Positions 1 to 12,433 of a DNA stretch of 64,000 nt are shown one piece after another. The first letter of the stretch is position 1; every line of letters begins with the position of its first letter. A model generated the notes under the pieces. That model saw nothing but the letters and a program-made list of their open reading frames with translations, made no database searches and was not told the origin of the DNA. The DNA is from Ascochyta rabiei. Lineage: Eukaryota; Ascomycota; Dothideomycetes; Pleosporales; Didymellaceae. The translations under genes and the position numbers were made by a program. The DNA lies in contig NC_082414.1 of NCBI RefSeq assembly GCF_004011695.2, positions 1,736,001 to 1,800,000 on the forward strand, read 5' to 3'.

Positions 1-2577
1 TTCTACACTATTTAACTATAGATACTACCCTTAAATCTAGAAAAGAGTAACAGGAGTTATCCTTAAAAAGCTAAACAAACTAGACTATGCAGCCCCTAAA
101 GCCTACAGGGTAATTACTCTCCTTAGCTGCCTAGGTAAAGTTACAGAAAGACTTATTACTAAACAGCTTAGTATACTAGCTAAAATAACTACCCTACTAC
201 ACCCTTTATAACTAGGTAGAAGAGTATAAAAATTAGCTATAGACACCTCTATACTACTGCTAAACTAAGTATAAGAATAAAGGAAACTAAAGTGTACAAC
301 AACTATAGTGTTCCTAGACATTAAAGGAGCCTTTAACTACGTCTTACTAGGCTAACTACTTACTATCCTATAACAACTAAAGCTACCCTACAGCCTAATA
401 GCCTAGATCTAATACTTTCTCTCTAGACGCTAACTATAACTGTCCTTTAATAGAGAAATAGAAGAATTTAGTAATATAAACGCTAGAATCCTATAAGGAA
501 GCCCTATCTTACCTATCCTGTTCCTAATATATATTAGACCTCTATTCTAGTTAATTATAAACTACTTACTGTCCTACCTAGACAACCTAGCTATTACAGT
601 ATTATCTACTAGCCTAAAGAAAAACATCTGCCTACTAGAAAGAGATATAGCTAGCCTATTTGCAAAAGGATCTAGCTATGTAATACAGTTTAATGCGCTA
701 AAAACTAAACTTTTCTACTTTACTTTAAGCTAAAAAGCAGAAAACTACACTCTTACCCTGCTAGACAGGTCTACTATAACACTAAAAAAGACTGTTAAAT
801 AGCTAGGAATCTACTTTAACAACAGGCTCTCCTTTAAGGAGCATACTGCTACAAGGATTAGCTAAGTAAGAAACACTTTCTACAGAATATACAGACTAGT
901 AAACAGCAGTAAAGGCCTTATACCTACTGCTCTCTAATAAATATACCTAGCCTGTGTTACTAGTATAGCAGACTATAGATGCTAGGTCTTCTAGAAGTAA
1001 TAAGCTAGGATAGTAAAACAACTATAAGGACTACAGAACCTAGCACTTAGGAAAATCTTAGGCACCTTCTAAACCTTACCTATAATTCCCTAAGAGGTAG
1101 AGGCAGCACTAGCCCCTCCTATAATAAGGCTAAACACTGTAATAAGAAAGTACACCTTTAGAGCTAGGAAGCTCCTAAAGAACTACCCTATCTACACTAC
1201 TATAATATAGCTAAAATCTACCCTATAAAACACAGACCTAGACTCTAGCATAGAGTAAAGAGAGGTTAACTATACTAGGCTAAGAATAGGACCTCCTATA
1301 TAGCTTATGCAAATTACACTATCTATAGAAAAAGCTATACCTAGTATAAGAGAAGAGAAACTAAAAGATTTCTACTTCTGCCCTTAGAATAAGGCTATTA
1401 CATACTAAACAGAAATCTTAAAACTACTAAAAGAAGAAAAAGCAAAAGCATATAAAACATAGATGCTATAAAAAGTAGGAAGTAATTTACTAGCTATCTA
1501 CACAGACGCTTCCTCTGTAAAGGGAGGCCTAGGGATAGGAGTAGGAATTACAGTCCTAAACTACAACTAAGAGCCTAAGGAAATCTACACTATAAACTAT
1601 AACATTAGTAAAGGCTAAATTATATATAACAGAGAACTAGAAGGAATAATAAGAGGCTTTAAAATTGTAGCTACTATAGCTACTATAGGACAGGACGTCT
1701 AAGTCTTTACAGATAACTAGGCAGCTATCCTAAGACTAAAAACTCCTTTAAACAAGCCTATACAGGCTTAGCAAATACGCTGTATAAAGGCAGCTAAAAC
1801 TATTAAAGATAAAGGAGCCACAATAAGCCTTAAATAGACCCCTAGCTACTAAGACATTGCAGGAAACAAGAAAGCAGACCCTCTAGTAAAAGAAGTAATA
1901 AAAAAGAGGCCTACCTCTAACGCTATAAGCATTGCTATAACTAGAATTTAAGTAAAAGCTATTATAATAGACAAATAGGTTTATAAACTAGTTACCTATA
2001 AAGCTAAAGTAATCCTTAGGAAAATAGACACCTACACAGCAAAATACTAGCTAGGACTAATAAATAGGATAAAACTACCTAAAAATACTAAATAAGAGAT
2101 AGCAAGTGCCTACTACTAATTAAAACTAGGATATAGATATAATAAAGTATACCTCTACAACCTATAGAAGGTAGATAGCAATAGATGTATCTACAGCTAC
2201 ACACAAATAACTTAACACCTCCTACTTAGCTATAAAGAATACAAATAAGTAAGAAAAATAATATAGGATAACCTATAAGGATAATAACTCTTAATACAAC
2301 TACTACTACACATAACTAAGGGAATTCTAGCTACTCTAGCTTTTATTTTAGACACTAGAATAGGCACCTATAAGTAGTACCTACAACAAACAACAGACAC
2401 CTAAAAAATGCTGTTAACCCCCTAGAGCATAGGCTCTCACTACAGGACTCTGAACCTATATTTACTACCTTTTACAACCACGCTCCTTAAATTACTAGAG
2501 TAGCTTAACTGCTCTCGTCTTATATAGTCTTAGACTCACACAGGACGTTAAACTTACAAATCAAATCAAATCAACCC
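1..2577 (+). mobile_element. LINE-type (non-LTR) retrotransposon, 5'-truncated by the window edge, RIP-degraded
   Basis: Conceptual translation across many stop codons shows a LINE reverse transcriptase (an LNKLDYAAPKAYR-like block near 70-120, a YLDN active site at 575-586) followed by an RNase H-like block (IYTDASSVKGGLGIG near 1497-1540). The 3' end is a short tandem AAATC tail at about 2556-2577, typical of LINE 3' tails. The RT motif should be YxDD; its last Asp is Asn, which with the dense TAG/TAA codons fits repeat-induced point mutation. No intact ORF remains. A second copy of the same 3' end lies at 52.2 kb in the opposite orientation. LINE class is confident; a Tad-like clade is only a guess. 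Confidence 0.85.
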
Positions 2578-2618
2578 ATGAGGCATACTGTTCTGAAATT
2601 TTCTCTTCTCCCTTGGTC

Positions 2619-5600
2619 TTAGGAGTTCGAGCCGTGAGCAACGGGCTGAACGTTGCTAATCGCCTGATACGCAACAGGAGAGATATCATACAAGTTCGAG
2701 TTGGAGCCTGACCCTAGCCTATGGTCCGTCTTAGTCGGCGTCAACTGCCCCTCGTTCGCAGATGCCGCGTAAGTGGTCTCGACATCGAGCTTCCGATGCG
2801 CAGACTCGGCTCCGGACGCGTCGTCGTGCTCGCTTTCCGGCGAGGTTGATGTGTGGAAATTCGGGACTTCGATTTCTTGAATCCAGTGCTGTTTGAGCCA
2901 ATCCATGGCCGGATGGTCTCCTCCACCTATACCACCTCTTTTTTCATCATTTTTACCTTTCCGGCCTCGCTTGCGTGGATGGAAGTGTGTCCGAAGTAAG
3001 TGAGCAGCAGCATTGTAGTATGCGCCGTATACTTTTTTGTTGCGGCAGTGTTCGCAATTATTAAGAAAGCTTTTCTGGAACGCTGGTGCAATGCAGATGT
3101 AGCCTTTTCTGGTTTCAGCGTGCGCGCGTGCGATGTGACGGTCCAGTTCGTGGGTTCCACGGTAGCCATCAGGCCGTTCGTTACAGAGCTGACACATGAT
3201 TTTCGGATGCTGGGGGTGCACATAGGGTGTTTTGCTAACGACCTGTACCGATACACTCTCGTCATAATCCTGGTAACTGCGCTGCGGCGGAGAAGTTGAT
3301 CTTATTCTGGTGATTTCGTAGATTGAACAGTCGTCGGAGTCGGACATCGGACCTTGTGCCCTTACACCTATGGATGACTCGATGCGGCTAGAACGATTCA
3401 TGTGAACAACCTGCATATGCTCTTCCATCTTGTCCTTTCGACTGCCAAAGCTTCGTCCTTTGGATTTGTCGGAAGGCTTCTTTGAGCGACCGCAACCGAG
3501 ATGTGAACAGAAGTATTCTTTTGCCTTCGATGCATGTACCGTAATATGGTGGCGTTTCCAGTCTGCTTGACGGCCGAAGAAGAGATCGCTGCAAGTTTTC
3601 TCACTGCACTTGAACTTGCCGGAAGCTAGGATGCAGCCTGTGATCCGACCCTCACTGTCGCTATCATTGCCACTATCGTAGACACGACCCGAGGTAGCGA
3701 ATGTTGCTGCCGATGGTTCATCTTTGGTCATGCTTAGGTGAAACTTGCTGCCCTCGGCGACGTGAACATGATTGTGGTGGCGTTGGAAATCAAAATGACG
3801 ACCGAACCTTAACTTGCTGCAACTCGGTGCAGAACACTTGAACTTGCCAGACGCCAGAACAAGACCAATGACCTGGATATTGGGGTCACGAAAACGAGCA
3901 CGGTGTTTTTCGGGCGAAATGTTTTGCTCTTGCGACGAAGTGACGTTGGCGTCTTCGTTGTCGTTAGGTTTGGATGCGGTGATATCGTCAACTTTACTAG
4001 CCATGGTAGTTTCGACCAAGAAGTTCCAGATCTTGGTGCAATTGTCAGGCTCTTGGAAACTGATTGCCATATCGATGCGGTCCGCACTTTTCCAGATGAT
4101 GAGAGTATCTTTTTGCTTCAGAAAGCTGTCGCCTTTCGTCGGGTACCTCACCTCAAAATTATCTTCCTTCACAACTAAGAGGTAACCTTCCCCTTCGAAT
4201 TGACCGGTACCTCGGTACAACCATTCACCTTTTTCCAGTTCGAAAAGTCTCACACGACAACTTGGAAAAGCACTGGCAACCGACGGTGATGTCTGGGGCG
4301 GTTCACAATCAAATTCCGTTCCTTTTTCTGGAAAGGTTGGGGCTCGAAATTCTGATTCGATACTACAGTCCGAATCAGCATCTGAATCGATCGTGAGTGG
4401 GAGGGCTATCAGAGCAATATCTTCCATATGTCGAGCGAAGTGCGTGAGTACAGTGCTTCTGCCGTTTCCTGTATAGTGTAGACAAAGGGGGCACTTCACT
4501 GCTTCCCAGGCAGATCCGAGCTTATGTCCAAGTTCCAGGTGATCGCTCCACAACTGACGACTTGCGAAGGGAGTCTTGTTGAATGGGCAGCCAGTATAGA
4601 AGCATGTATAAGGTTGTAGGTCTGTGTAAAGGTGTTTCCTTGACACTGTAAGTAAAAGGTAGGCATGAAGAACGGATAAGTCTTACCTCCACTCAAGGTT
4701 GTTGGTCGCTCGAACAGATCGGCCACAGGCAGTGCAGTCAAACGGCGCTCCTGTCTTTCCTTCTGCTGGCAGGGGTGGGATGCGCACTCGCTCTCCCCCT
4801 GATATACTAGTCATAAAAGAAACTGTCGATTCTGCGTAGGATGATGTTGTGGTAGGAAGTGACGTGCCCAGCCCTGAGTCTTGGAATTCTGAGATTGAGA
4901 CGAGAGATTTGGTAGCATCAGCAATGAGTCGTTCCTGCAGCTGATCACGCTCAGTGGTGATTTTTTCACGCTCATGCTGCATACGAAGAAATCTTGCCCA
5001 ACTGATCTGCCCCAGTTGCTCTACTAAAAGAGTGTCAGCCCTAGGGTACTTGATCGATATGAGACCAGCATGATAATCGTTGGCGGTACGTTCTTCTAGA
5101 AGGCGGAATGTGGCATGGTCGTCATGTTCGTCTGCCACGGCCGGGCATTGGAGTGCAGTTCCAAGATCGATTAAGCACTGAACGTATATGGTGATTTCTT
5201 TGACCTTCTCCTTGAATTCAATGGATGGTGCAGTGCTTTGGTCGGTATCACATCCACGATCAGAATCGCTCTCGTCGCTGCTCGCCCTACCATCTGCATC
5301 AGCGACCAGCAGTTTCATCTGGCTAGAGACTTCTTTCGCGTTTGCACATAGATCATTGAACTTTGGAAGGTCTGCTTGTGGTACAGGGAGCGAGGTCAAG
5401 CCTACATTATGTCAGCCTACTTATCTAGTTGAGCACTCTAGTACGTACACTTGAGGAGCACTTCGCACATAGGACTGAGAACAGACATGATTGTTTGTCG
5501 AAGATCATCGGATCGATCAAGGGTTGCATCAAGCCGGCTGTCCAATGCGCCATATCCATTCGCCCATAGCTTTAACATCTTGTAACGTCGTCTCAACAGC

Positions 5601-5806
5601 CTTTGTTGAGATTTTGAGCACATGCTCGAAAGTGCATGCTGCGCGATGAAGCCGAGCGACCTCAGACAAATGGTGGTAGCCCTCGCTACAATGCCGAGAT
5701 CATGACTTTCGAGCTCGTACCCGGTGGTCTCCTGCCATCGCTGAATTTGTGTGGTACCTGACAGATCGAATTGTGGAGGCTTTGTCCCAGAAGAACGATT
5801 ATCCAT
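2619..5806 (-). CDS. C2H2 zinc-finger protein, AcuF-type finger plus DUF7896-like C-terminus
   Basis: Three exons (5806-5449, 5401-4687, 4638-2619) join in frame to about 1030 aa. The introns are 5448-5402 (donor GTACGT) and 4686-4639 (donor GTAAGA). The second splice joins a CTACGRSV zinc ligand pair to WRKHLYTDLQPYTC, rebuilding the finger known from fungal AcuF-like C2H2 proteins. Next come two tandem, internally similar fingers (each starting LASGKFKCS), a finger near GCGRSKKPS, and a C-terminal CxLC..H..H block ending in YNAAAHLLRTHFHPRKRGRK and a GGG/MDWLKQHW segment, a pattern common in fungal DUF7896-type proteins. The N-terminal ~300 residues are helical and of unknown role. The start is the first ATG (5806); the frame is open further upstream without ATG. 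It is probably nuclear. It is divergent to the DUF7580-like gene at 6192. The target is unknown. Confidence 0.8.
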
Positions 5807-6191
5807 GATGACAAAGTATATGTTACTAGTGGTGCTTCTGAAATCGTAGTTACCGCTTTCGCCAGGCTGAACCAAGATGGCAGCCAAAGTATTAGCCGTG
5901 TGCGCAATGAAACGAGAATGTCTCGCTCGGGGACGTGAAGGCGAGCTCGAAGTGAACGAAATAGATTGTGGTAACAGGAGAATATCGAATTTTTGGGCTT
6001 GAAGGTGAAGAAAGACAGTGATTTATGAGGTGGCAGGCTGAAGGTGCAGGAGGTGCTTGATGACAAGGTGATGCGGGGCTGAGTTCTCGGTTGGGGCTGA
6101 GCAAGGCACTGCACTCACGAAAACGCTCATATATCATCAGGCTGCCAAATTGCCTGCACGATGTTCCTAACTCCCGTCCGTCTTTTGAAAG
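5807..6191. promoter_or_regulatory. Shared intergenic region of a divergent gene pair
   Basis: These 385 bp separate the start codons of the zinc-finger gene (minus) and the DUF7580-like gene (plus) and must hold both promoters. I see no clear TATA box or repeated operator. Short open frames here are not supported as genes. Confidence 0.45.
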
Positions 6192-8177
6192 ATGTCTGGT
6201 ATAGAGGTAGCCAGCCTCGTGATTGGCGTCTTACCAATCTTGGTAGAAGCTGTCAAGTCATACACGACGATTTATCAAGGGTTCCAAACTTTTCGCCATT
6301 ATTCCAAAGAGGTCAGGACTTTTTCAGTACAGCTAAAGACTCAGAAGGGTATCTTCAGTAACGAAATACGTCTCCTGCTACGCCTGGTCGAAGACGCAAA
6401 GATTGTCAACGAGATGATCGAAGATGCAAGCGACAGCCGTTGGGCCAGCAAGCAGCTCAATGATAGGCTATGTGAGATTCTTCAACACGACTTTGAGTTA
6501 TACAAAGACACAATAGAAGAAACAGTCAGGATAGTGGAACAACTGAAGCTTGAAGTTGAGAAATACAACGTTCTCCTTGCAGACAAAGTGCAGGTCAGTA
6601 TACCACTTGTGCTCAGCGCTGGTCTCCCCTACAACCCCGACCACTACTCTAATCTGTAGGCTGTGCAGACAGACACCATCAGATCTACGATCAAGCACCT
6701 TCGTGGAGCGGTGAAAATCACGTTCGACAAGTCAAAGCACGAACTATGGCTGGCAAAGCTACGTGATAGGAACGCCGACCTGAGCGCGCTTCGAAATCAA
6801 CACGAGGCCTTTCGCCAACAAACTACATCGGTCTCAGAGACAGTAGTGAGACATAAAGTCCTGCCCGTTCACTTTGACAAGATACAAGAAGCTTCGCAGA
6901 AGCTTCATGAAGCTCTCTGCCGGTCCTGGTGCTGCGATGATGCCGCGCATAGGGGCCACTATGCCAAGCTGTGTGTGGCCGCTGAAGCAAATGCTGAGGT
7001 TCAACTCGATCTTGCAATCTCCTGCCAAGAGCCCTCCGATAATGAGAGAAACCCGTAGGTGTGTGAAAGCCCCACGTCAACACCTGGCTGATGTATAAAC
7101 AGACTGTCGTCAGAACCTCCACTATGGCTCTACGTGCAATCAATGAGTATGTCTGGGCAGCAAATTGCGCAAAGAATGGCAGCAACGGAGCTGTTTAATC
7201 TGCAGTCTTCCATACCTGCTGAGCTCAGACTCGAATGCGGGCTGTCCATTCCAAAGAACAAGCACCCACATGATCCCTCCCAGCAGCCACGTTGTCGAAA
7301 AAAAACGAAAAAAGTGCATTTTGCAGATGCCACGATAGGTCTGGATCCTCATCCGAGTGTAGCTGTAGACTCTCTGTCAGTGGCTCCTGTCGAGGCAAAT
7401 CTCTGCTTGCAGAAAGATATATGTCACTACTTAAGGCAGACTACGAATTCTTCAAACACCGCGGTTGTGGGACACTGCGTGGGGTACCTGGAGACTCCCC
7501 AAATCTATAAACACAGGTTTTACTTACGACGGGCCGGGAATACGGGTATCACCGCTCCAGCGGACGCTACGGTCTCAACCATCTATTCTCTGTTCGATAT
7601 GATGCGAAAGGAGGCAGACGACACTATGGAGACGGAAGACCAGTTGAAGCTCGCCCACAAGACCGCATTAGCGATGCTCCAGTACAACGATACTCCATGG
7701 CTGAATGAGCGTTGGAGACTTGGAGACCTCAACTACTTTGGTTCCAAGGGTGCTTTCGACGAGACCGCTTTCAACTCGCTGCATCTCAGCTCGCAGATAC
7801 CTGCGCCGCAAAGACCAACGCCAATCGCCGCCAACATGGAAGGCATCCAAGGCCCTGCAAAAATCATCAGCGAAAAGGTGCAGTATGGTATCAACAACGT
7901 CACGCTTTTCTTCCTTGGTGTCGCCCTTCTCGAGATTGCGTACTGGAAGCCTATCGAGGACCAGATGAAGCCCGGCGACCACAACAATCAGATCTATGCT
8001 GCCCGCCGGATCGCTTCATCAAGGCCGTCGAGTCTCGGCCCGGCGTATCAGAAGATCGCAGAGAAATGCTTGCAGTGCAACTTTGGATTTGGCACGAAGC
8101 TCGAGAGCAAGAGGCTACAGACGGCTGTGTATAACGATGTTGTGTGCGGGCTGGAAAATTTACTTATTGATTGTTGA
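6192..8177 (+). CDS. DUF7580-like fungal protein with N-terminal helical domain
   Basis: Three exons (6192-6593, 6660-7054, 7103-8177) give about 623 aa. Introns are 6594-6659 and 7055-7102; the second splice creates an EPPLWLYVQ motif that neither exon has alone. The N-terminus (MSGIEVASLVIGVLPILVEA) is the helical, weakly hydrophobic start seen in many fungal STAND/prion-associated proteins. The C-terminal half carries LAHKTALAMLQYNDTPWL, FFLGVALLEIAYW and YQKIAEKCLQCNFG, which match the degenerate kinase-like DUF7580 layout. No complete kinase catalytic set is visible, so activity should not be assumed. The function of the family is not established; a link to incompatibility or cell-death signalling is inference. 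It is divergent to the zinc-finger gene. Confidence 0.8.
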
Positions 8178-9319
8178 ATCTCGAGGCGTTATTTCCGTCA
8201 CAGACAGCACATCATCAGACACGGAGCACTCTATACATCGATATCTTTTTCATCAGTAGCGTTCACACAAGGCAAAGCCTTGTCGACCAATAATCGTTGA
8301 GGACACAATCGGATTTGTATCTCACTGTGCAGAAGTCTAGGATACTTGCCCAGTACCCATCGTAGCCATTTGGTCTTATAGCCGAGGTCGTTCTATCGCT
8401 GTCCGTCTACCATCTTCTCAATATCAGTGTATCTCATTTCCACCTCCCACAAATCGCAGCAATAACCTGATCTGCGCACAGACTGGTTGCAGAGGCCAAT
8501 CACATCCATGCACGACGTCCTTGCCCTACGGTCCAGGAGCGCAGTGAACAGCCATACAGGCCACCGAACCCACAGCAAAGTACCGCTGGTCAGTCGGAGA
8601 CAAACAGTCGAGAGAAGGGAAGACTTACTGGGCATGGTGAAGCAAAGGAAATGCACTGTGGACAAGACTGATGGTTTTCTTGATGATGAATGTATGAGTG
8701 AGTGGTGTTGGTCTATTCATATCGCACCGGTTAGAGTCGACAAGCTGTCAGCTCGCTTGGGCAGTAGAAGAAAGAAAGAAAGAAAGAAAGAAAGACCGTG
8801 AATACAGGTCTGATATAGACAGCACGCCATCCAAAAAGTGGGTCACATGCTCCTCGAAGCAAACAGCGTAAGTGACGCATATTTGAGCTGTGCTGAGGTC
8901 GTTACCCAAGAAGCTGCAAGATGACAGAAGACTGCAATGGCACAGAGTGAGTTGAAGACTAAACCGCATAGTGCGAGTGGAGAAGCATTTAGGTGGTGGT
9001 CAAGACGTCTCCAAGGCCACATGATTTGCCGTTTGGTAATGCAGCGCCAGTGAAATGTGTCGTGAGTGAGAAAACAGAACAGCCTCTATCCCAATAGAAC
9101 TTGATAGATACGACGTTTCCCTCCATCTTCTTATTATTCCACAAAGAATAAGGTCTGCACGAGCCCATCTCATCGTCAGACAGCTTCGTGTCATTGTGAA
9201 GGACGCGCCCAATGACGGTGTGTGGGGTATCCCATGATCTCATTGGCCAGAGCTCTCCACCACATCAACGACGTCAGCTACAACGCACCATCTGCACCAC
9301 CCACTCCCCCAGGACGCGA
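8178..9319. other. Intergenic region with an AAAG microsatellite
   Basis: No supported gene. An (AAAG)n tract of about 28 bp lies near 8769-8796. Short open frames on both strands show no family resemblance. The last 200 bp probably hold the promoter of the Nudix gene. Confidence 0.5.
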
Positions 9320-10051
9320 ATGTACACGCGGACACTGCACTGCGCGATCCGCCGGCCATTGACCATCCCCACGACCACCCCACCCCTTGGTCGAAACCCG
9401 GCCCGCGCCTTCACCCCCTCGCCCCGCCCACCCGCAGCCCAAAATATGCCGTCCGCGCCCAAGATCACCAAGACCGAAGCCCTCCCCGCGGCGGAAGCGA
9501 AATGGATCGAGTTCCAGAAGATCACCTGGAGCGATCAAACGGGGCGGCGGCGCGTCTGGGAAGCCGCGAACCGCAAGACGCGCGGCACCGCTGGCGTCGA
9601 CGCCGTCGCCGTCACGGCCGTCATCCGCCACCCGAGCCGCAGGCCCAGCACAATCATCATCCTGCAGTACCGCCCGCCCGTGGACGCGGTGTGTGTCGAG
9701 CTGCCCGCGGGCTTGGTGGACGAGAAGGAGTCGCCGAGCGAGGCGAGCGTGCGGGAACTGCACGAGGAGACGGGGTATAAAGGGAAGCTTACGTTTATCA
9801 GTCCCACGATTGTTAGTGATCCCGGCTTGAGCAGTGCGAATATGCAGTTGGCGACTGTGGAGGTCGATTTGAAAGAGGGGGATGCGGAGCCCGAGCAGGC
9901 GCTGGACGATGGAGAGTTTATTGAGAGGGTGGTCGTCCCGCTCGACGAGCTGTATGAGAGGCTTGTGCAGTATGACAAGGAGGGTAAGACGGTGGATGCC
10001 AGGCTGTGGCATTGGGCCGCAGGCATGCACTTTGCGAAGACGATGCTGTAG
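9320..10051 (+). CDS. YSA1: Nudix hydrolase, ADP-ribose/ADP-sugar pyrophosphatase (YSA1-like)
   Basis: Single exon, 243 aa. The Nudix box GX5EX7REUXEEXGU is complete (GLVDEKESPSEASVRELHEE then TGY), preceded by QYRPPVDAVCVELPAG, which is typical of the ADP-ribose pyrophosphatase branch. The family hydrolyses ADP-ribose to AMP and ribose 5-phosphate. Two in-frame starts are plausible. ATG 9320 adds 42 residues that are rich in Arg and lack acidic residues (MYTRTLHCAIRRPL...), resembling a mitochondrial presequence. ATG 9446 (MPSAPKITKTEAL) matches the usual family start and gives 201 aa. Alternative initiation could make mitochondrial and cytosolic forms, as inferred from sequence only. GC content rises sharply in the 5' half of the gene. 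Confidence 0.88.
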   Translation: MYTRTLHCAIRRPLTIPTTTPPLGRNPARAFTPSPRPPAAQNMPSAPKITKTEALPAAEAKWIEFQKITWSDQTGRRRVWEAANRKTRGTAGVDAVAVTAVIRHPSRRPSTIIILQYRPPVDAVCVELPAGLVDEKESPSEASVRELHEETGYKGKLTFISPTIVSDPGLSSANMQLATVEVDLKEGDAEPEQALDDGEFIERVVVPLDELYERLVQYDKEGKTVDARLWHWAAGMHFAKTML

Positions 10052-10245
10052 GCCGTACACGATGATGTAATGCTTTCGCAGCCAAAAAGGTAGTATTTGT
10101 ACGCACATTTACCTGCACTCTTAGCCACGTTTTATGGGCCTATTTTCTGCCGCGACGGATGAGCCCAACGATTTAATGTTGATTTGACCACAAAGCCTTC
10201 CAGCTTCGACGCCAATTCCCGACCCTGACCCACACCTGCTGTGTC

Positions 10246-11855
10246 CTACTGATGCAGAAATGTAATCCTCTCCGCCGCTCCATCCTCCAACCCACAAAGC
10301 TCCTTGAAACCTCCAGCAGCCTCACCCTTCCTCTTCGTCCGAGCCGCAAACGCCTCCAACGGACAGCTCTTGCCCGGTCCACTCTGGCAGTCAGGCAGTG
10401 CCGTGATGCCGTCGTTGATATTGAGCCTCACGAACTTCTCCACCCGGCTGCTACTTTGCTCTTCGGTGCCGCTGTCGTCGGCCTTGCAGGACAGCAGCTC
10501 GAAAATGATGCGCCCGCCCATGGGCGAGACTTGCGACTTGCGCCACTTGCGGGTGTGCTGGATGTGTGATGTGGGCAGGTGTTTACTGTCATTTATGATG
10601 TCGAGTGCGGTGATCATTGGTGCGATGTCACCGTCGTGCACACTGTTATCATTAGCTGCCAAACATCGCTATGAAGTGATGGTGCTCACAAGCTGAAGAA
10701 TACCGGCCCCGCGTTGGGTCCCTCGAGCAACAGATTTGTCGTCGCGTTGAGCCACAGCCAGCCCATGGCTGCTGCGTACTTCTGTCCAGGCCCTGCACGG
10801 TAGTAATGTAGGATGTCGCGGGCGTACTCGAACGCGAGGAATTCGTCCTGCGTGAAGACATCGCACCACGCGCTCTTCCCGCGCACAGTAGTCTCGAAGC
10901 CGCACATCTCTTGCATGGAGAAGATGTCCTGGGAGGTGAAGGACAGACCTGTTTGCGCTGCCAGACGCTCGGCGATCGGTGGCAGATAGGTGTTTCTGTA
11001 CTCGCCCATGAGTCGGTAGCCTTTTGCTTTGCCTTCTTGGCTGTCGATTTGGTTAGAAGGACAGGTTCGGCCTGGTGTGAGCGTATCTGCGCCTCGATGT
11101 TTCTTCTCGGAGATGACTCGCAGGTTAGTGGCCGTGTCCAGACCGAAGAAACCGAGTGCAAAGTGCCGGGCTGTCTCTATCACTCGCTTCGAACCGCTGG
11201 CCCAGTAGGTGGTCGCGTTGCGGGCAAGGGCTTGTTCGACGAGATGGTGGTACCTGGTCCGCAGTCGAACTCCAGTGGTGAAGGAGCCGAGGCGGCCACT
11301 GAACGGCCCAGTGCTGGTCAGTTGCTCGAGGTGCGCGTCATCAGACCAGAAGATTTCCCAGTCGTTGAAAAAAGCCAGACTACCAGTGAAGCGAATCCCA
11401 CTCTTCTTCATCTTCTCGACAACCGCTTTTTGGTTACCGCCAGCGGTCTTGGTAGGATAGCGCTCAGCGTGTCGAGCCATCATGTGCACCTGCTCTACCT
11501 CGCAACCGTCAGGTACAGCAATCCCGCTTTCAACGACATCAATGACCTTTTCTACCCAAGGACCGTTACCGCCGAGGTGGTATAGTATGTTCCAGTCTTT
11601 TGTCGTGGTGCCAGCACCCTGCTCGCGCTCGAGGACATTACCGTCGTTGCGTTGCGGGTGCCACCAGCTACTCCAACTCGAGTGATGAGGCTTGCCTGCG
11701 CACTCGTACTCACAATACTCCGTGTGGCCAGGGCGCCTGTTTTGATAAGGACGAATTGGGCTCGTGGAGCATTTCGAGACATGGCCCCAATAGAGCGACA
11801 GTAGGGCCACTACAGCGCTGAAAAGAAGCAGTGGCTTTGTGTAAGCTGCGTGCAT
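10246..11855 (-). CDS. Histidine acid phosphatase (phytase/acid phosphatase family), secreted or membrane-anchored
   Basis: Two exons (11855-10690, 10642-10246) with a 47-bp intron encode about 520 aa. Splicing gives FFSFVHDGDIAP, containing the HD proton-donor motif of the family. The N-terminal active-site motif is RHAERYPT, so Gly of the usual RHGxRxP is Ala. An N-terminal hydrophobic segment (LLLFSAVVALLSLYWG) is a signal peptide or anchor, and several Cys and NAT/NxS sites suggest export. Branch-2 histidine phosphatases hydrolyse phosphomonoesters, including phytate in some members; the substrate here cannot be told. The gene is divergent to the FMN oxidase at 12434 across 578 bp. Confidence 0.88.
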
Positions 11856-12433
11856 CCTTGTCGCAGTGCGGATTTGTAGACGGCGGTGTCTGTGGAGGAC
11901 AATGGCGTGTTTTGATGGACGTTGTTGAGCGTCGTTTGAGGGCGAAACGAGAAGGCGGTGAAGCCCGTCACTCCGAACGCTCCTGCTTTACGAGAAGCCA
12001 TGTCGAAGATGTCGAGAACAACTTCCAGCGATACAACACGCGTTGAACCTCTACACGCGAACAGGAATCGCTGTCAGTGCTACCGATAGGTGAGATGACG
12101 TTGCTGTTCAGGGTTTCGACCGTACCGTGCATGTGGTTCGCGTCGTGCGGAACGATCGATCCCGAAAAATGCCTCGGCAAGTCTCCACCTCCGCCTTTTG
12201 CTCGACATGATCCACAGCCCAACACCACGACGGTAGAAGCCTGGGATCGTGCAAGTTTGTGTCTGTCAAAGGTTCTTGTAACAGTCTACGAGAGATTAAG
12301 CACCCCACCACCAATAGCATCGCTAGCGCTCAGCGGACTAGTGCTGACAGCACTCGAAGAGATAGCATTGAGACGACAAAAGTATCCCAATCATCTACAG
12401 ATCTCCGCATAGTTGTAGCATCAAGCAGATACC
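11856..12433. promoter_or_regulatory. Divergent intergenic region between phosphatase and FMN oxidase genes
   Basis: 578 bp between two start codons transcribed in opposite directions. It should carry both promoters. No TATA box, repeat or RNA gene is evident. Confidence 0.4.

Noticed and set aside
8393..8665. 90-codon minus-strand frame in the intergenic region
   Set aside because: No domain, no signal peptide and no neighbouring exon that would extend it.
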